64,000 bases of DNA from Diplocloster modestus (GTDB lineage Bacteria > Bacillota > Clostridia > Lachnospirales > Lachnospiraceae), in the NCBI RefSeq assembly GCF_019042245.1, contig NZ_JAHQCX010000005.1, positions 1 through 64,000 on the forward strand. The letters run 5' to 3'. Under the pieces are notes generated by a model. That model saw only the letters and a program-made list of their open reading frames with translations, did no database searches and was not told the DNA's origin. Each line of letters begins with the position of its first letter. The first letter of the stretch is position 1. This document shows, piece by piece, positions 41,495 to 50,350 of the stretch. Made by a program: the position numbers and the translations under genes.

Positions 41495-42318
41495 AATGCT
41501 TCACCTACCTTTTCCAAATCTGCCATTGCCACGGCGTACTGCTCATCATTGGGAGCGGAACCGTGCCAGGATGCCTGGTTTTCCATAAAGGATACGCCTT
41601 TTCCTTTTACGCTGTGAGCGATAATGGCAGTGGGGCATCCTTTGGTCTCTTTCGCCTCGTTGAAAGCTGCGGCGATCTGATCAAAATCATGGGCATCTAT
41701 ATTGATCACATGAAAATTAAACGCTTCGAATTTCTTATCGATAGGATAAGGAGAGCATACATCGGCTACAGAACCGTCGATCTGCAGACCGTTGTTGTCT
41801 ACAATTACAACCAGGTTATCCAGATTTCTGGCGCCTGCGAACATGGAAGCCTCCCATACCTGGCCTTCCTGAATCTCACCGTCGCCCAGCAGGGTGTATA
41901 CACGGTAATCGTCATCACTCAGTTTCGCGGAGAGGGCCATACCTACTGCCGCGGAGATTCCCTGTCCCAGCGAACCGCTGGACATGTCAACTCCGGGAAT
42001 GTGTTTTTTATCCGGATGCCCCTGAAGATAGGAGCCAACGTGGCGAAGGGTCTTCAGATCCTCTACCGGGAAGAATCCCCTGTAGGCCAGTGTGGAATAC
42101 AGGCCGGGGGCACAATGTCCTTTGGAAAGGACGAAACGGTCTCTGTCCGCTTTGTCCGGTTCTTTCGGATCTACGTTTAATTCTTCAAAATACAGATACG
42201 TAAATAAATCTGCTGCGCTTAAGGATCCGCCGGGATGTCCCGATTTTGCACTGTGTACGGCAGTTACAATACCTTTGCGGATCTCATTGGCAGTTTTCTG
42301 TAACTCTAATTTGTTCAT
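41482..42318 (-). CDS. transketolase, N-terminal subunit
   Basis: This 278-residue thiamine-diphosphate-binding subunit has the TPP motif GDGEIQEGQVWEA...VVIVDNNGLQIDG in residues 145-180. SKGHCAPGLYSTLA and MSSGSLGQGISAAVGMALS are also standard. It forms the active enzyme with the C-terminal subunit encoded next. The gene lies about 100 bases below ribulokinase in the same direction, so the three genes probably share the araB promoter. Confidence 0.94.
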   Translation of the reverse strand: MNKLELQKTANEIRKGIVTAVHSAKSGHPGGSLSAADLFTYLYFEELNVDPKEPDKADRDRFVLSKGHCAPGLYSTLAYRGFFPVEDLKTLRHVGSYLQGHPDKKHIPGVDMSSGSLGQGISAAVGMALSAKLSDDDYRVYTLLGDGEIQEGQVWEASMFAGARNLDNLVVIVDNNGLQIDGSVADVCSPYPIDKKFEAFNFHVINIDAHDFDQIAAAFNEAKETKGCPTAIIAHSVKGKGVSFMENQASWHGSAPNDEQYAVAMADLEKVGEALCQK

Positions 42319-42417
42319 GTTCTAACCACCTTTTCCTTTATTCTCCAAAGACAGCTTTATAATCTGCCTGGAATTTCACAATACCCTGATTCATTAACGG
42401 TTAACTGGCATTACGCC

Positions 42418-44094
42418 CTATTCCATAACCTGGGCTTTCAACGCTTTCAACCGCTTCATCACGTCATTTCCACCAGCTGCGAAATAGTCGCTGAGCGTCT
42501 TGTATTCTTCATAGAGCTTCTTATATACCGCCACATTTTCCGGGATTGGCTTGTAATACTCCTCTTTTACCTTACCCATCACTTCTGCGGCCTCGAAGAT
42601 GGAATCATATCCGCCGTTTGCTTTTCCAGCCGCCACGGCTCCGAACATGGCCGCTCCAAGGGCCGGGGTCTGATCAGATGCGGAGATCCGGATCTCACGG
42701 TTCGTGACATCAGCATAGATCTGCATCATCATTTTATTTTTCTCCGCGATACCGCCGCAGGCGAACAGCTCATCAATCTTCACGCCATTCTTCTCGAACG
42801 TTTCGATAACCAGGTTCGTACCGTAGGCGGTAGCCTCGATTAACGCCCGGTACATCTCTTCCGGTTTAGTCAGCAGCGTGCATCCCAACATCATGCCGGT
42901 CAGGTCGTAATCCACGTAAGGGGTCCGGTTGCCATTCCACCAGTCCAGAGCCAGTAAGCCGCTCTCTCCGGGTTTTAGTTTCTGCGCTTTTTCCGTCAGC
43001 AGCTGGTGAATACCGATTCCGCTCTCTTTCGCTTCCTCGGTGTAGGAAGCGGGCACACAGTTTTCGACCAGCCATTCAAAATGATCTCCCACGCATGCCT
43101 GTCCGGCCTCATAAGCAAAATAACCGGGCATAACACCGTCTTCAACCACGCCGCACATACCAGGAACAATCTCTTCTGTCTCACCTAACAGTATATGGCA
43201 GGTGGAAGTTCCCATTACCATCAACAGCTGTCCCGGCTTCGTGATCCCGATACCGGGTACCCCGGAATGTGCATCGATGATCCCTACCCCTACCGCAGTC
43301 CCGGGTTTCAGGCCGGTTTTCGCCGCCCACTCTTCGTTCAGTTCCCCGGCCTTCATACCGAGCGGATAGATTTTATCGGACATTTTCTCTTCGACCAGAT
43401 TTTCCATTCTGGGGTCCAGCGCTTTGAAAAAATCTTTGGAAGGGTAGCCGTCCTGTTTATGCCAGATCTCTTTATATCCTGCATAACAGCTGGAACGTTT
43501 TTCCTCTCCGGTCAGCATGTAGTTTACCCAGTCCCCGACTTCCATGATCTTCTCCGCGCGGTCATAGATCTCGGGGGCCTCGTTCAGGATCTGAAGAACT
43601 TTGGGCTCCATCCACTCTGAAGATATCTTACCGCCGTAGCGGTTTAAGAAGGTTTCGCCTCTTTGTTCCGCGATCTCGGTTATCTTATTCGCCTCGGGCT
43701 GGGCCGCGTGATGCTTCCAGAGCTTCACATAGGCGTGAGGTTCTGATTTCAAATCTTCTTTATAGCACAGAGGCTCCCCGTTTTTATCGGTCGGAAGTAT
43801 CGTGCATGCGGTGAAATCGGTAGAAAGTCCGATGACATCCTCCCCGTCGATTCCTGCCGCCTTTAAAACCTCCGGAATTGTTATCTCGACAACCTCCATA
43901 TAATCGGCCGGATGCTGAAGCGCCCAGTCCATCGGAAGCTTTGTCCTGCCGTCCGGAAGGTACTCATCCATAACACCGTGGGTATAAGGCTTCACAGCCT
44001 GCGCCACAATATTTCCGGTCTCCACTTCCACCAGTACGGCACGGCCGGATTGTGTCCCGTAGTCAAGTCCAATTGCGTATTTTTTACTGCCCAT
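42418..44094 (-). CDS. araB: ribulokinase
   Basis: This 558-residue FGGY-family kinase phosphorylates L-ribulose (and often D-ribulose) with ATP. The phosphate loop is [16 protein letters not shown] at the start, followed by [29 protein letters not shown], a [11 protein letters not shown] motif, and [22 protein letters not shown] near the C-terminus. Length and motifs fit AraB better than other FGGY kinases. The start is the ATG at 44094 behind GGAGGGTTATGTT. No araA or araD is present nearby, so the pentulose must come from genes elsewhere. The LacI-type regulator upstream is the likely local regulator. Confidence 0.92.
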   Translation of the reverse strand: MGSKKYAIGLDYGTQSGRAVLVEVETGNIVAQAVKPYTHGVMDEYLPDGRTKLPMDWALQHPADYMEVVEITIPEVLKAAGIDGEDVIGLSTDFTACTILPTDKNGEPLCYKEDLKSEPHAYVKLWKHHAAQPEANKITEIAEQRGETFLNRYGGKISSEWMEPKVLQILNEAPEIYDRAEKIMEVGDWVNYMLTGEEKRSSCYAGYKEIWHKQDGYPSKDFFKALDPRMENLVEEKMSDKIYPLGMKAGELNEEWAAKTGLKPGTAVGVGIIDAHSGVPGIGITKPGQLLMVMGTSTCHILLGETEEIVPGMCGVVEDGVMPGYFAYEAGQACVGDHFEWLVENCVPASYTEEAKESGIGIHQLLTEKAQKLKPGESGLLALDWWNGNRTPYVDYDLTGMMLGCTLLTKPEEMYRALIEATAYGTNLVIETFEKNGVKIDELFACGGIAEKNKMMMQIYADVTNREIRISASDQTPALGAAMFGAVAAGKANGGYDSIFEAAEVMGKVKEEYYKPIPENVAVYKKLYEEYKTLSDYFAAGGNDVMKRLKALKAQVME

Positions 44095-44121
44095 AACATA
44101 ACCCTCCAATTTTATATTTTT

Positions 44122-44150
44122 AGAATACTGTAAGGTATCTTATCAGTCAA
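44122..44150 (-). promoter_or_regulatory. ribulokinase-transketolase promoter
   Basis: TTGACT at 44150-44145, 17-base spacer, TATTCT at 44127-44122, 28 bases before the ribulokinase start. Confidence 0.7.
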
Positions 44151-44361
44151 GAAACAGATGAATTATTAATAAATAAATTTACTTATATTTTTTATTTTAT
44201 TAATGTTTTTCCCAGAATCTTTGGATTTTCCAGTTAATCCACACGATTTTCCGTTAATATTCCAGATGCCGCCTTGGATTTTTACATTTTTATTATTAAT
44301 AATTTTGAGCTTCGCATTTATTTTTAAGAATCTTTAAGCGGCGGCTATGATGTCATAAAGC

Positions 44362-45447
44362 TTAGAAATGAATCTTCGCGTAAGAGGTACTGCCGCGGAT
44401 AATCAGTTTTGGTTCATATTCAACATGGTAAATACTGGTGGGCTGGATCTCGCTGTTGTACGTATTCAGGGAGGCAATCTTTTTGACCACAATATCGCAG
44501 GCATCCCGGCCTTTCAGCACCACGAAATGTTCCAGCGTCGTCAGGGACACCCCCTGCAGGCTGGATATCAGTGTATTATCACAGCCCATAACCGAAATGT
44601 CGGCAGGTATCTTATATTTGGCCTCCAGGAGAGCGTCCATAATTCCCACCGCGATCATATCGTCCAGCCCCACGATGGCTGTGATTCCCTTCTCATCCCG
44701 GATCAGTTCCTTTGTCATGTCATAACCCATCCGGTATTCGGAATCAATGCTGGGCATCTGCTCATTCCACCGCTCACCCGGACTTTTGATGATCACATGA
44801 TAGCCAGGCCCCATTCCCTCGAACTCACTGACAAAACCATCTACCCGCTTAATTCTCGCTGGAAGGCGCTTCAGAAGCGGCGTCGTTACGAAGGCTACTT
44901 TGCGATGCCCTAATTCCAGCAGATGTCTCGCCATCAGCCTGCCAGGCTTGGTGTTGTTCAGCTCCACCGTGTCCACGCTCATGGTTTCATCCCTATTCCC
45001 GATAATCACGATGGGTATGCTGGCGGACAGCTCGTCCACCTGCCTGCAGAAGCTGGGGCTGGATGTATAGATGATGCCCATGGGTTGCATAGACTTCATC
45101 ATCTTCAGATATTGGTCTTCCAGCTTCATATCCCGCTGTGTATCGCAGACGAATACGCCGTATCCGTTTTCTTTGGCCACTTCCTCAATCCCCTGGAGCA
45201 GCATGACATAATAGGGATTTGTAAGCGTCGGGCAGAATACCACGATCAGTTTTCCGCCTTTGCTGTCTTTACGGATCCGGCGGCGGGGCACTTTGTAACC
45301 CAGTTTCGTGGCTGCCTGTTCCACCTTCTCCACGGTCTCCTTTGAAAATGAGACATTATACTTTTTATTCAATACCATCGAGACCGTCGCCTGCGACACT
45401 CCTGCCGCTTTAGCGACATCCGAAGAAGTGACTTTATTCTTCCCCAT
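44362..45447 (-). CDS. LacI family transcriptional regulator
   Basis: This 361-residue regulator has an N-terminal LacI helix-turn-helix (VTSSDVAKAAGVSQATVSMVLN, residues 5-26) and hinge, then a periplasmic-binding-protein-like sensor domain (VVFCPTLTNPYYVMLLQGIEE, GLDDMIAVGIMDALLEA, VMGCDNTLISSLQG). The ATG at 45447 follows GGAGGTAGGC; the longer frame upstream is AT-rich and unlikely to be translated. It lies upstream of ribulokinase in the same direction, separated by 267 bases with a new promoter, and probably controls that unit in answer to a pentose or pentulose. Confidence 0.92.
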   Translation of the reverse strand: MGKNKVTSSDVAKAAGVSQATVSMVLNKKYNVSFSKETVEKVEQAATKLGYKVPRRRIRKDSKGGKLIVVFCPTLTNPYYVMLLQGIEEVAKENGYGVFVCDTQRDMKLEDQYLKMMKSMQPMGIIYTSSPSFCRQVDELSASIPIVIIGNRDETMSVDTVELNNTKPGRLMARHLLELGHRKVAFVTTPLLKRLPARIKRVDGFVSEFEGMGPGYHVIIKSPGERWNEQMPSIDSEYRMGYDMTKELIRDEKGITAIVGLDDMIAVGIMDALLEAKYKIPADISVMGCDNTLISSLQGVSLTTLEHFVVLKGRDACDIVVKKIASLNTYNSEIQPTSIYHVEYEPKLIIRGSTSYAKIHF

Positions 45448-45502
45448 GCCTACCTCCGCAAGCCCATTTTCCCTCTCAGGATGTTTTTTCTCATACAGTA
45501 TT

Positions 45503-45531
45503 ATTATAGACGATGTTGTGATTTTGTACAA
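45503..45531 (-). promoter_or_regulatory. promoter of the LacI-family gene
   Basis: TTGTAC at 45531-45526, 17-base spacer, TATAAT at 45508-45503; the regulator start follows about 55 bases on. Confidence 0.7.
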
Positions 45532-45563
45532 TGAAATTTGTGTTAAATGAGCGGGAGACCGCT

Positions 45564-46886
45564 TTAATCAACAACTTTAAGATTTGGATATATTTTTTCT
45601 ATTCTGTCGTCCGGGAAATGGCTGTCCAAAAAATGTTCCAATGTATTCTGCGCCTGGGGCTCACTCTGTCGTTCTGCGTAACGCCCCAGCGCCATCGCAG
45701 ATAGAATCATGTTGATTATCATAAATAGAATCAGTATCCATGTGGCCGGTACCCCCGCCTTCCGTGGAATCTTTTCAATCAGTCCGGACAGAAATGGATA
45801 AATCCCCTTTAACCACACCACCGCGGCGATTCCCCAGAAGAAACAGTACAGTAGATTAATTCTGCCGCCCAGATTAAAAGGGATGTCACTGTAGTCCCAG
45901 AAAACTGTCCCAAAGGCCAGCTCCGTAAACACACTGCATATGTATTCGTAGGCTCCCCCCAGCACCGTACCGCAGACGAATAGATAACGGTCGCTTTTAT
46001 CTTTATATTTATACAAAAGCGCAGTGAGAATAGCACAGGCCAAACCCCACACAATACTGAACGCACCGTAGACAACGCTGCTCCTGCTCATCCAGATACC
46101 GGCTGTGATCCTGCAGAAGATAGTCTCCACCACATCTCCCAGGAACGCGCCGACAAAGAACAGGGCGGTCAGTTTGTAGAAACCGCATCCCTTTGCGAAT
46201 ATCTCTTTTTGTGCCTTTTCCTTTACCGCCCTCTCCGCCAGCAATTTTGCTGTCTCAATGTTCGGATACGCTTTCATCATTCTGCGCTGCATCCTGCCGG
46301 TAATCGCATTTCCGAAGGAGTCAGAGATGCGCTGCATGTCCTGCGATACCTCGTCCAGCCTGCGGATCCTGATTTTCAACTGGAGCGCGGCGGTCAAAGC
46401 GCTTACAAAGTCCAGTACCAGAAGGATCAGGGCAGCCAACAGCACGATCCTGCCGATCCAGCGGGGTATCAGGCCCAGAAGAGTGAGCAGCAGCGGATTC
46501 GTTACGCGGATGCAGAGTATACCAAGCAGTCCGAATATCACCGCCAGGGTAAAACTTATGTAGCCTTCGAACTGAAAACGGTTCTTACTGAAATCCCACC
46601 ATTTCCGGCGGAAGAAACGTTCCAGAAGCAGGCCGGTTATATACATGAGAGCAGCTGAAAGGATAATCCCGCCGATGAATAAAAAGAACAGATTCCCTTT
46701 CAGTTCCGACAGGAAAACCGTAAACAGTATGGCTCCGAATCCGTATATGGGACAAAATGGGAGGTTCAGAAACCCGGTATTGACAAACCTGTGCTTTTTG
46801 GCCGCGGAATAGATGACCCCGGCGCACCATCCCGCAAAAGAATATATGAGAAAGTACCAGAACAGTTGGTAAATCGTATTGTACAT
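45564..46886 (-). CDS. putative ABC transporter permease, DUF1113 family, duplicated
   Basis: This 440-residue membrane protein consists of two copies of the DUF1113 unit. The first starts YQLFWYFLIYSFAGWCAGVIYSAAKKHRFVNTGFL. The second starts KLTALFFVGAFLGDVVETIFCRIT and carries SSVVYGAFSIVWG. A charged cytosolic helix of about 60 residues joins them. The family is annotated as a putative ABC permease, but no ATPase is nearby and the activity is unproven. GGAGG lies 11 bases upstream of the ATG. The gene has its own promoter with a palindrome over the -10 box. Confidence 0.8.
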   Translation of the reverse strand: MYNTIYQLFWYFLIYSFAGWCAGVIYSAAKKHRFVNTGFLNLPFCPIYGFGAILFTVFLSELKGNLFFLFIGGIILSAALMYITGLLLERFFRRKWWDFSKNRFQFEGYISFTLAVIFGLLGILCIRVTNPLLLTLLGLIPRWIGRIVLLAALILLVLDFVSALTAALQLKIRIRRLDEVSQDMQRISDSFGNAITGRMQRRMMKAYPNIETAKLLAERAVKEKAQKEIFAKGCGFYKLTALFFVGAFLGDVVETIFCRITAGIWMSRSSVVYGAFSIVWGLACAILTALLYKYKDKSDRYLFVCGTVLGGAYEYICSVFTELAFGTVFWDYSDIPFNLGGRINLLYCFFWGIAAVVWLKGIYPFLSGLIEKIPRKAGVPATWILILFMIINMILSAMALGRYAERQSEPQAQNTLEHFLDSHFPDDRIEKIYPNLKVVD

Positions 46887-46983
46887 TGTATCAAATCCTC
46901 CGTATCCGGGCCGGATGCAGGCCTGCCTTCATCCCTGCGTGCCCTTGTTGTATATTTCATGCCTTTTTGTAATTTGTAAGATG

Positions 46984-47020
46984 TTAAAAGGGATTATAAC
47001 ACAATGTGTTAAAAGAACAA
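46984..47020 (-). promoter_or_regulatory. promoter of the DUF1113 gene with overlapping palindrome
   Basis: TTGTTC and TATAAT boxes lie on the minus strand about 16-17 bases apart. The spacer holds the perfect palindrome TAACACA-T-TGTGTTA adjoining the -10 box. The 46887-47310 interval otherwise holds no intact gene; an in-frame peptide ending at 47167 may be a remnant. Confidence 0.55.
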
Positions 47021-47320
47021 TCAAATATTTTCAGATTTCTAGATTGGCTGCAATAACATATTACAGGGATAGGACCTTGAACATCTGTAACCGTATGTGA
47101 TATAACAAAAATATAAATTCTAAAGCGTCTGCTGTTTCTCTAGAAATAGATTAGATCTGTTAATTTTTATCTTTCATGCATAAGGGCACCGTACCTGGCC
47201 AGCTCGGCCGCAAAATCAATTTCTTTATAGATATACTTGGAGGGATGCTTATTATTATTAATTTATAATGCGGGGGTTTCTCATTTCCTGTCGATCTGGA
47301 ATACATCTTATTTTGTTTGG

Positions 47321-47490
47321 TTATAGCCTATATTATCTATAATGAGTAATTATAGCCTTATTAATCTATAATAGCTAAATATAGCCTTTATAATCTATAA
47401 TAGATCAATATAGCCTATATAGGCTATAATATTCAAATATAGCTTGTAGGATGTATAATAATTGATTAGAGCTCCCTTTTGCTATATAAT
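47321..47490. repeat. array of 29-bp iterons upstream of satD
   Basis: Five consecutive 29-base units begin at about 47321, 47350, 47379, 47408 and 47437, with consensus WTATAGCCTATATAATCTAT then AATAGATAA. A sixth degenerate unit covers the satD promoter. Each holds the inverted half-sites TATAG and CTATA ten bases apart, and a TATAAT-like box at the same place. The regular period implies side-by-side binding of a protein. Confidence 0.9.
47462..47490 (+). promoter_or_regulatory. satD promoter inside the last iteron
   Basis: TTGATT at 47462-47467, 17-base spacer, TATAAT at 47485-47490, 25 bases before the satD start codon. A protein bound to the terminal iteron would cover it. Confidence 0.7.
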
Positions 47491-47515
47491 GGTAAAAAAG
47501 GCCTGGAGGTGTCAG

Positions 47516-48208
47516 ATGTATTTTTCCTTTTCTTTTAAACCTTATTTAGCAATTATTGGCGATCTGAAACATTCAAGGGACATATCGGACAGGTACGTGG
47601 TTCAGGAAAAATTGAACAAAGTTTTAGGTGAAATAAATGAATCTTATTCCAGGGATCTATCATCCAAGTTTACGATTACATTGGGAGATGAATTTCAGGG
47701 TTTGTTAAACTGCGGAGTTAACACGATGCGTATTATCTCCGATATTGAACGAAGGATGTACCCGGTAAAAATACGGTTCGGTTTCGGTATCGGTATCGGT
47801 TCCATCACTACCGACATCAATACGGAGATGGCGATCGGAGCAGATGGCCCCGGTTACTACAAAGCCAGAGAGGCCATCGAATATCTGAGGATCATTGAAA
47901 AAAGGAATAGCACGCAGGCAGCTGACATCCGATTTGGGGCTGACGGCGACAATCAGGGTATCGTGACCATGCTCAATACCATTTTAACACTGCTGACTGT
48001 CATAAAAGAATCCTGGAGTGACCGCCAAAGAGAGGTGATCGAAGATATCCTGGAACATCAAGACAGTCAGACCAATACTGCGAAACGTCTGCACATACGG
48101 CAGCCTACCGTTCAACGCATACTGGCAAATGGAAATTATTACGCATACAGGGAAGCATTGGATACGCTGGAGAAAGCATTGGAGGAAATTACACAAGATG
48201 TTCTTTAA
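47516..48208 (+). CDS. satD: SatD family protein (palm-like N-terminal domain, C-terminal helix-turn-helix)
   Basis: This 230-residue soluble protein matches the SatD family: AIIGDLKHSRDISDR near residue 12, LGDEFQGLL near 56, RFGFGIGIGSI near 90 and GADGPGYYKAREAIEYL near 112. The spacing of two acidic motifs and the GDEF element recall palm-domain nucleotidyl cyclases; this is my reading, not an assigned activity. Residues about 165-225 form a helix-turn-helix (DRQREVIEDIL...TAKRLHIRQPTVQRIL). The ATG at 47516 follows GGAGGTGTCAG. It is preceded by the iteron array, which it may bind itself, and overlaps the following DUF3307 gene by 11 bases. Confidence 0.82.
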   Translation: MYFSFSFKPYLAIIGDLKHSRDISDRYVVQEKLNKVLGEINESYSRDLSSKFTITLGDEFQGLLNCGVNTMRIISDIERRMYPVKIRFGFGIGIGSITTDINTEMAIGADGPGYYKAREAIEYLRIIEKRNSTQAADIRFGADGDNQGIVTMLNTILTLLTVIKESWSDRQREVIEDILEHQDSQTNTAKRLHIRQPTVQRILANGNYYAYREALDTLEKALEEITQDVL

Positions 48209-48823
48209 AGAAATCTTTCTTTTATTACTATTGGCTCATGTAATAGGGGACTTTTATCTTCAAACAGAGGAGCTGGCGAAGAAAAAAGCGGATCATGTAC
48301 GTTGGGTTATTATACATTGTCTGATTTACTGGGCGGCATTCATAATCGTTATTCTGCCGGCATTCTCCTGGAACCTTGCGCTATACGGTTCTCTGTCAGC
48401 CTTGCCGCCTATTTTTATACGGTAAATGTCGGAAGTCTGACCTTGAACCATGGTCTGACCGGAATCCTGTCCGTGATCGGGGCGTCAAAAACAACCTGTC
48501 TCTCCTGGATCACAGCAGTCCTGCTCATACATAAACCCATAAACATCGCAATATCCAAAATTCTAATTAATTATAAGCCGGAGGATAAGGATTCCGACAG
48601 AAAAAGTGTTCACAATGCAGGGAGATTTATCGGAACCATTGAACGGCTCATTATGCTAATTTTCATATCATTGGGTCAATACGCGGCCATAGGTCTGGTC
48701 CTGACAGCAAAATCAATCGCAAGATATGATAAGATCGTAAAGGAACCTGAATTCGCAGAATACTATTTGTTAGGAACACTGCTAAGTACAGCATCCGTAA
48801 TTATTATTTCATTTATCCTCTGA
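48198..48823 (+). pseudogene. DUF3307 membrane protein, frame-broken
   Basis: The N-terminal part (frame from ATG 48198 to a stop at 48425) shows the DUF3307 hallmark LLAHVIGDFYLQTEELAKKK and a membrane helix. The C-terminal part of the same family, with HKPINIAISKILINYKPE and RFIGTIERLIMLIFISLGQYAAIGLVLTAKSIARYDKI, continues in a different frame to 48823. The two frames overlap around 48302-48425. The join lacks the HxxxD/DQxxH stretch I expect in full-length members, so a deletion with frame change in this region is the simplest reading. A sequencing error or programmed frameshift is possible. SatD-DUF3307 pairs are common, so loss of the partner may disable the module. Confidence 0.75.
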
Positions 48824-48831
48824 TGAATAAG

Positions 48832-48948
48832 AACAGTAGAGGACGAAACCTCGCAGGACACGGGAAAGAATCCCCGGGGCACACTCCGGATCGTATTACG
48901 GCGAGTTTACCCCGGGTCCTGCTAATCAGATTTCGTCCTCTTCTGTGT
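48832..48948. repeat. 117-base inverted repeat between convergent genes
   Basis: AACAG-AGAGGACGAAA at the left pairs with TTTCGTCCTCT-CTGT at the right, and an inner GCAGGAC...CGGG pairs with CCCGGGTCCTGC. The GC-rich centre (CCCCGGGG) has further fold potential. There is no T run, so it is not a standard terminator. It sits between the DUF3307 remnant and the ABC binding-protein gene and may be a structured RNA or small mobile palindrome. Confidence 0.65.
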
Positions 48949-49015
48949 TTATCCGTTCTTATCCGCCCTTAGTTCCGGTGGATGCGGTATGTTTATCTTG
49001 ATTACATTTTGCTGA

Positions 49016-50266
49016 TTACATTTTGTTGATCCAGTCCGCCATGTTATCCTTATAGAACACATAGGGATCATCCATGATCACTTCTGTACCTCCGTCCGAA
49101 GCCGGAGCAGCAGTAAAGGTAGTCTCGGGATAATCTCCCCAGGCGTCCATGGTAAAAGTGGATCCCTCTTTACCGTCAAAACCATCGTTCATGACTGCCA
49201 GTGTAGCCGCTGCGGACAGAGCTCCCAGATGTCCCAGATCCCACAGCATCATGTACGGACACACATAGTCGAAAGCGTTCTCATCCGGTGACAGGGGCAT
49301 AAATGCCTGCATTTCTGAGGGCACGCCCAGTCCGGTCACTTTCATGTCGCTGCCGGCCTGCTTCAGCACCTGGCCCTGCGCGGCCAGACCCACAGTGGTC
49401 GGTGCGATAATGACGTCTACTTTGTTCTCGGACATGAAGGCTTGGGCCTGTGTGGTGGAAGCGGTCAGGTCGTCATTTCCGTATTTCTTGTCCAGTTCTG
49501 GGCTCACCTTTCCCTGATAACAGGGACGCTGCAGTTCTTTTTCCATATCTGCGATCCAGCCGTTCTGTACCGGAGTGTCGATGGAGGCGGACAGCACACC
49601 GATCCGCAGTTCATCACCGGTATAGGAGGCCAGTGCGTCGTCTACCGCTTTCTCCATGTTATCTCCGGGATAATCCACGCCCAATGCCTGGAGAACTGCC
49701 GCCCGGACCTGGTAAGCGCCCAGGGACTCGGAAGATGCCTGATTTACATGGATCGTACGGAATTCCGGGTTGCAGGCGGAATCAACGGAATTGATAATAA
49801 TCCCTGCATCCTTTGCCTTCTTGAATACTTCGTCATAGCCGGCGTCCCCGTTGGTGGCAACGGTAATGGACGCCACTTTCTGAGTGATCAGCTCGTCAAT
49901 GATCTGTACCTGCGCTGCTACGGTTGTCTCTGTAGGGCTTTTTTCCGCTGTCTTATATCCATGGCTCTCCATGTAATCTGAATAGCCTTCGTAGATCTTC
50001 GTGGTAAAAGTCCCCGCTGCCTTCAGCAGCAATACATGAGCGCCTTCCAGGTCCCCGCTGCCGGAGCCCGAAGCAGACGTGTCCGCAGGTGCCGCGCTGT
50101 TGCTGGAAGCCGGAGCCGCGTCTTTCTCTCCTCCGCTCTGTGCGGACGCATCTGTGTTTTGGCTTCCGGTGTCCGCAGGCGCCGTGTCCTGTTTGGAACC
50201 GCAGCCTGCCATTGCGCTGACCGTCATGGCCAGGCACAGAGTAATTGCCAATAGTTTTTTCTTCAT
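49016..50266 (-). CDS. sugar ABC transporter substrate-binding lipoprotein (RhaS/LsrB-like)
   Basis: This 416-residue secreted lipoprotein has a signal segment ending SAMAGC, a Ser/Asp-rich linker of about 60 residues, and a type-I periplasmic-binding domain (LLLKAAGTFTTKIYEGYSDYMES, TVATNGDAGYDEVFKKAKDAGIIINSVDS, MSENKVDVIIAPTTVGLAAQGQVL). The closest pattern is the rhamnose/autoinducer-2 group of binding proteins. The ATG at 50266 follows GGGAGGTAG. It is the last gene of the leftward catabolic operon and supplies specificity for the two permeases and ATPase just upstream. The ligand is unknown; the neighbouring dehydrogenases and aldolase suggest a sugar or polyol. Confidence 0.87.
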   Translation of the reverse strand: MKKKLLAITLCLAMTVSAMAGCGSKQDTAPADTGSQNTDASAQSGGEKDAAPASSNSAAPADTSASGSGSGDLEGAHVLLLKAAGTFTTKIYEGYSDYMESHGYKTAEKSPTETTVAAQVQIIDELITQKVASITVATNGDAGYDEVFKKAKDAGIIINSVDSACNPEFRTIHVNQASSESLGAYQVRAAVLQALGVDYPGDNMEKAVDDALASYTGDELRIGVLSASIDTPVQNGWIADMEKELQRPCYQGKVSPELDKKYGNDDLTASTTQAQAFMSENKVDVIIAPTTVGLAAQGQVLKQAGSDMKVTGLGVPSEMQAFMPLSPDENAFDYVCPYMMLWDLGHLGALSAAATLAVMNDGFDGKEGSTFTMDAWGDYPETTFTAAPASDGGTEVIMDDPYVFYKDNMADWINKM

Positions 50267-50350
50267 GTTTCTACCTCCCAATAGAATTTTATTTATATAA
50301 ACAGCTTTGCTGTTCATACCTCATATCTTGTATATATCTCATATACACCC

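Noticed and set aside
47321..47490. 29-bp repeats considered as a CRISPR array or replication origin
   Set aside because: Units are contiguous without spacers and end on a promoter. No replication initiator gene or DnaA boxes are nearby, so an operator array is more likely.
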